A stretch of 6,077 bases of DNA from positions 1 to 6,077 of the forward strand of contig QMOL01000194.1 in the NCBI GenBank assembly GCA_003648225.1. Direction: 5' to 3'. How positions within the stretch are numbered: position 1 is the stretch's first letter; every line of letters begins with the position of its first letter. Below the pieces are notes generated by a model, which saw only the letters and a program-made list of their open reading frames with translations, was not told where the DNA came from and made no database searches. A program made the translations under genes and the position numbers. Source of the DNA: Chlamydiota bacterium. GTDB lineage: Bacteria; Auribacterota; UBA3054; B51-G9. Below are positions 4,416 to 6,077 of the stretch, piece after piece.

Positions 4416-6077
4416 TTAGAAATTCCGATTGTATTTTTTGCGAAGACAAGCTAAACCTAATACAATAAGTAAAGCAAATGTTGCCGGTTCCGGAATTGCA
4501 ACTCCCCATTGTATTTCATCCAGATCTCCCTGGTATAAGCGAGTGGGTCCAAAATAATCAGAGCCAATAATAACATCCTTAACAGCAGGAGCCAATAAAC
4601 CGATCGCTGTCGATGTCTCGGTCATATAACCTTCTTTATCGTTACCAACAACCACTTGAAGATTATTATTTAATGCGGAAAAGCTCAAATGATACCAAAC
4701 ATTTGGACTAAGGATTTTACTTGACATAAAATAATTGAAATTTCCGGCGGCATTGTAAACTAACATTAGTATATTTCCGTGTATATCATCCCCGGAATTT
4801 TGAAGGTAAGCTTTTACAGGATATGACCAAAACATTCCCGCGAAATTATCTCCTGAAGCATCAGGTAATCCGTTAAACCTGAAACTCAAATTCAGAGCCA
4901 TCACATTCCCGCCCTGCCACGCGTTATTAACAATTATAGAATCGTTCCCGTCAAACGCAAGATAATTCCCACTATAAGGTGAGCCGGTTTTAAAAGTCGG
5001 CATTGTAGAATCATCTCTTTCTATTGCAAAATTATTCTTTGCGTTCAAAATCGGCGAAACAGCAGTGCGTCCACTCGAATTATCGTCAGGAGTAATAAAA
5101 CAATCAGGATCTCCATTAGGCCACTGAACAGTAACTGATTCATCACAATGTAAAAGTCCGCGATTGTTTGAATTGTCAATGTAAGGAGGTTTAGGTGGCG
5201 GAACGGCCTGAATTTCTTTGTTGCTGAAAGCATACCATGGCCACGTGGCATCGCCACCGGTTATTAATGCAGTTTGCGAAATGGAAAAGACACCGTTTTC
5301 CGGAGCTATATAATAAAAAGTTAAAAGGTTGCCCTCATCAACACCGAATTTATTAGCGTCCATTAATTCAACATTTACATCCGCGCTTGTCGCAAAATAA
5401 ACTCTGCGATGCGGAGCATCATCACCCCCGCTTAATCCCACATTATAAAGAGTGAATTTGTACGGAAAGCCCGGGCGAAGGCCTGAAAGTCTCAATGAAC
5501 TGTCAGAATCCCCGTTGTAAAAAGCTTTGTCAAGAAGATGAACACTGTTAGTTTCTATATTAAATGGAAACAAATCGAAATTTTGTGAATCGGGAGGATG
5601 CCAGCCAAAATATTCAACTTTCCAATCAGAACCAGACATAGTATTCGACCCTTCACCATGAAAAGTCACATCATTAATAAGCAAATTATCATTAACCCCA
5701 AGATTGACAGCATGAGAATAAGTTTTCGGATTTGAAATTAAGGAAGATTCATCGTCTGACCATCCGCCAATAAAATCAAAAGAGTTTTCCGTAGTAGAAA
5801 TTTTTAAATTATCATAAAGATGGCCGGGAGAATTCGTGTCATTGAATCCGCTCATAAAAGAGATATAATTGTTAGCAAATCCGCCCGCACGAGTGTAAAT
5901 ATATCTTGGTCTGTTGTTAACAGGAGTTTTATATAAAGGGTACGGAATTTCATTAACAAAAAGAGCGATATGTGCATCGCTGCCGGAAAAATCGTCTTGC
6001 GAAACTACTATTTTAATTTTTAAAGTGTTGGTTTCTAACTCGCTATAGTGAAAAACTCCGGTCGCGTTATTCCCAAT
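4416..6077 (-). CDS. Large PEP-CTERM protein with two LamG-like domains, 5' end cut by the window
   Basis: The frame is open from the right edge to TAA at 4418-4416, giving 553 visible residues. An internal ATG at 5855 is not the start: the 74 codons before it continue a LamG-like sandwich (IALFVNEIP, then YDNLKIS) that aligns with the 477-residue neighbour (TALFINGEP, TIDNFKVT). By that alignment roughly 190 residues and the signal peptide lie outside the window. Residues about 104-285 are the shared module: KTYSHAVNLG, INDVTFHGEG, SGSDWK, LSGLRPGFPY, YIAPENGVF, WYAFSNKEI. A Pro-rich linker (VPPPKPPY, 292-299) follows, then a second LamG/concanavalin-like domain at about 305-524 (YLAFDGNDSIIV, WYHLSFS, VIIGSDYFG, YQGDLDEIQWG). 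The end is a classic PEP-CTERM anchor: IPEPATFALL from 528, hydrophobic helix, RKK. The protein is presumably exported, processed by an exosortase and displayed at the surface. The ligand is unknown; glycan binding or adhesion is inference. Confidence 0.9.
   Translation of the reverse strand: MGNNATGVFHYSELETNTLKIKIVVSQDDFSGSDAHIALFVNEIPYPLYKTPVNNRPRYIYTRAGGFANNYISFMSGFNDTNSPGHLYDNLKISTTENSFDFIGGWSDDESSLISNPKTYSHAVNLGVNDNLLINDVTFHGEGSNTMSGSDWKVEYFGWHPPDSQNFDLFPFNIETNSVHLLDKAFYNGDSDSSLRLSGLRPGFPYKFTLYNVGLSGGDDAPHRRVYFATSADVNVELMDANKFGVDEGNLLTFYYIAPENGVFSISQTALITGGDATWPWYAFSNKEIQAVPPPKPPYIDNSNNRGLLHCDESVTVQWPNGDPDCFITPDDNSSGRTAVSPILNAKNNFAIERDDSTMPTFKTGSPYSGNYLAFDGNDSIIVNNAWQGGNVMALNLSFRFNGLPDASGDNFAGMFWSYPVKAYLQNSGDDIHGNILMLVYNAAGNFNYFMSSKILSPNVWYHLSFSALNNNLQVVVGNDKEGYMTETSTAIGLLAPAVKDVIIGSDYFGPTRLYQGDLDEIQWGVAIPEPATFALLIVLGLACLRKKYNRNF

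Noticed and set aside
5045..5257. 70-codon minus-strand frame
   Set aside because: It lies wholly inside the right-hand PEP-CTERM gene in another frame and has no motif of its own.
4416..5855. Start of the right-hand PEP-CTERM gene at the ATG at 5855
   Set aside because: The frame is open for 74 more codons to the window edge, these codons continue a LamG-like domain that aligns with the neighbour, and no signal peptide follows this ATG.

Overview
The window looks like an AT-rich Gram-negative chromosome, probably from the Planctomycetes-Verrucomicrobia-Lentisphaerae group. Two neighbouring secreted proteins end in PEP-CTERM type tails (a Pro-Glu motif, one membrane helix, a short basic tail). 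These tails are handled by exosortase systems, which are common in Lentisphaerae and Verrucomicrobia. The lineage is an inference: there is no rRNA or other marker gene here. All three real genes lie on the minus strand, and both the left and right genes run off the window.

Layout in the direction of transcription, from right to left. Positions 6077-4416 hold the 3' part of a large secreted PEP-CTERM protein, with the end of one LamG-like sandwich, a module of about 180 residues, a Pro-rich linker, a second LamG-like domain and an IPEP anchor. Positions 4415-3922 are a 494-base gap. It holds a doubtful 65-codon ORF, a TATAAT promoter candidate overlapped by a dyad, a strong ribosome site in front of a two-codon ORF (ATG AGG TAA), two hairpins and the ribosome site of the next gene. 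Positions 3921-2488 hold a complete 477-residue PEP-CTERM protein that is a paralogue of the first but lacks its second LamG domain. Positions 2487-2303 hold one or two terminator-like hairpins, a TATAAT box and a TTAA-type short repeat. Positions 2302-1 hold the first 767 codons of a membrane-anchored family 5 solute-binding protein of an ABC transporter, with an unusual low-complexity extension after the binding domain.

Functionally, the two PEP-CTERM proteins are probably exported, processed by an exosortase encoded elsewhere, and displayed at or released from the cell surface, where LamG-like domains could bind glycans or other ligands. The solute-binding protein would capture a peptide or similar solute in the periplasm. 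Nothing in the sequence proves that the transporter and the surface proteins work together; separate promoter candidates and intervening terminator-like hairpins suggest independent transcription. The points most worth a second look are the structured leader with its minimal ORF, the shared module of the two paralogues, and the C-terminal extension of the binding protein.
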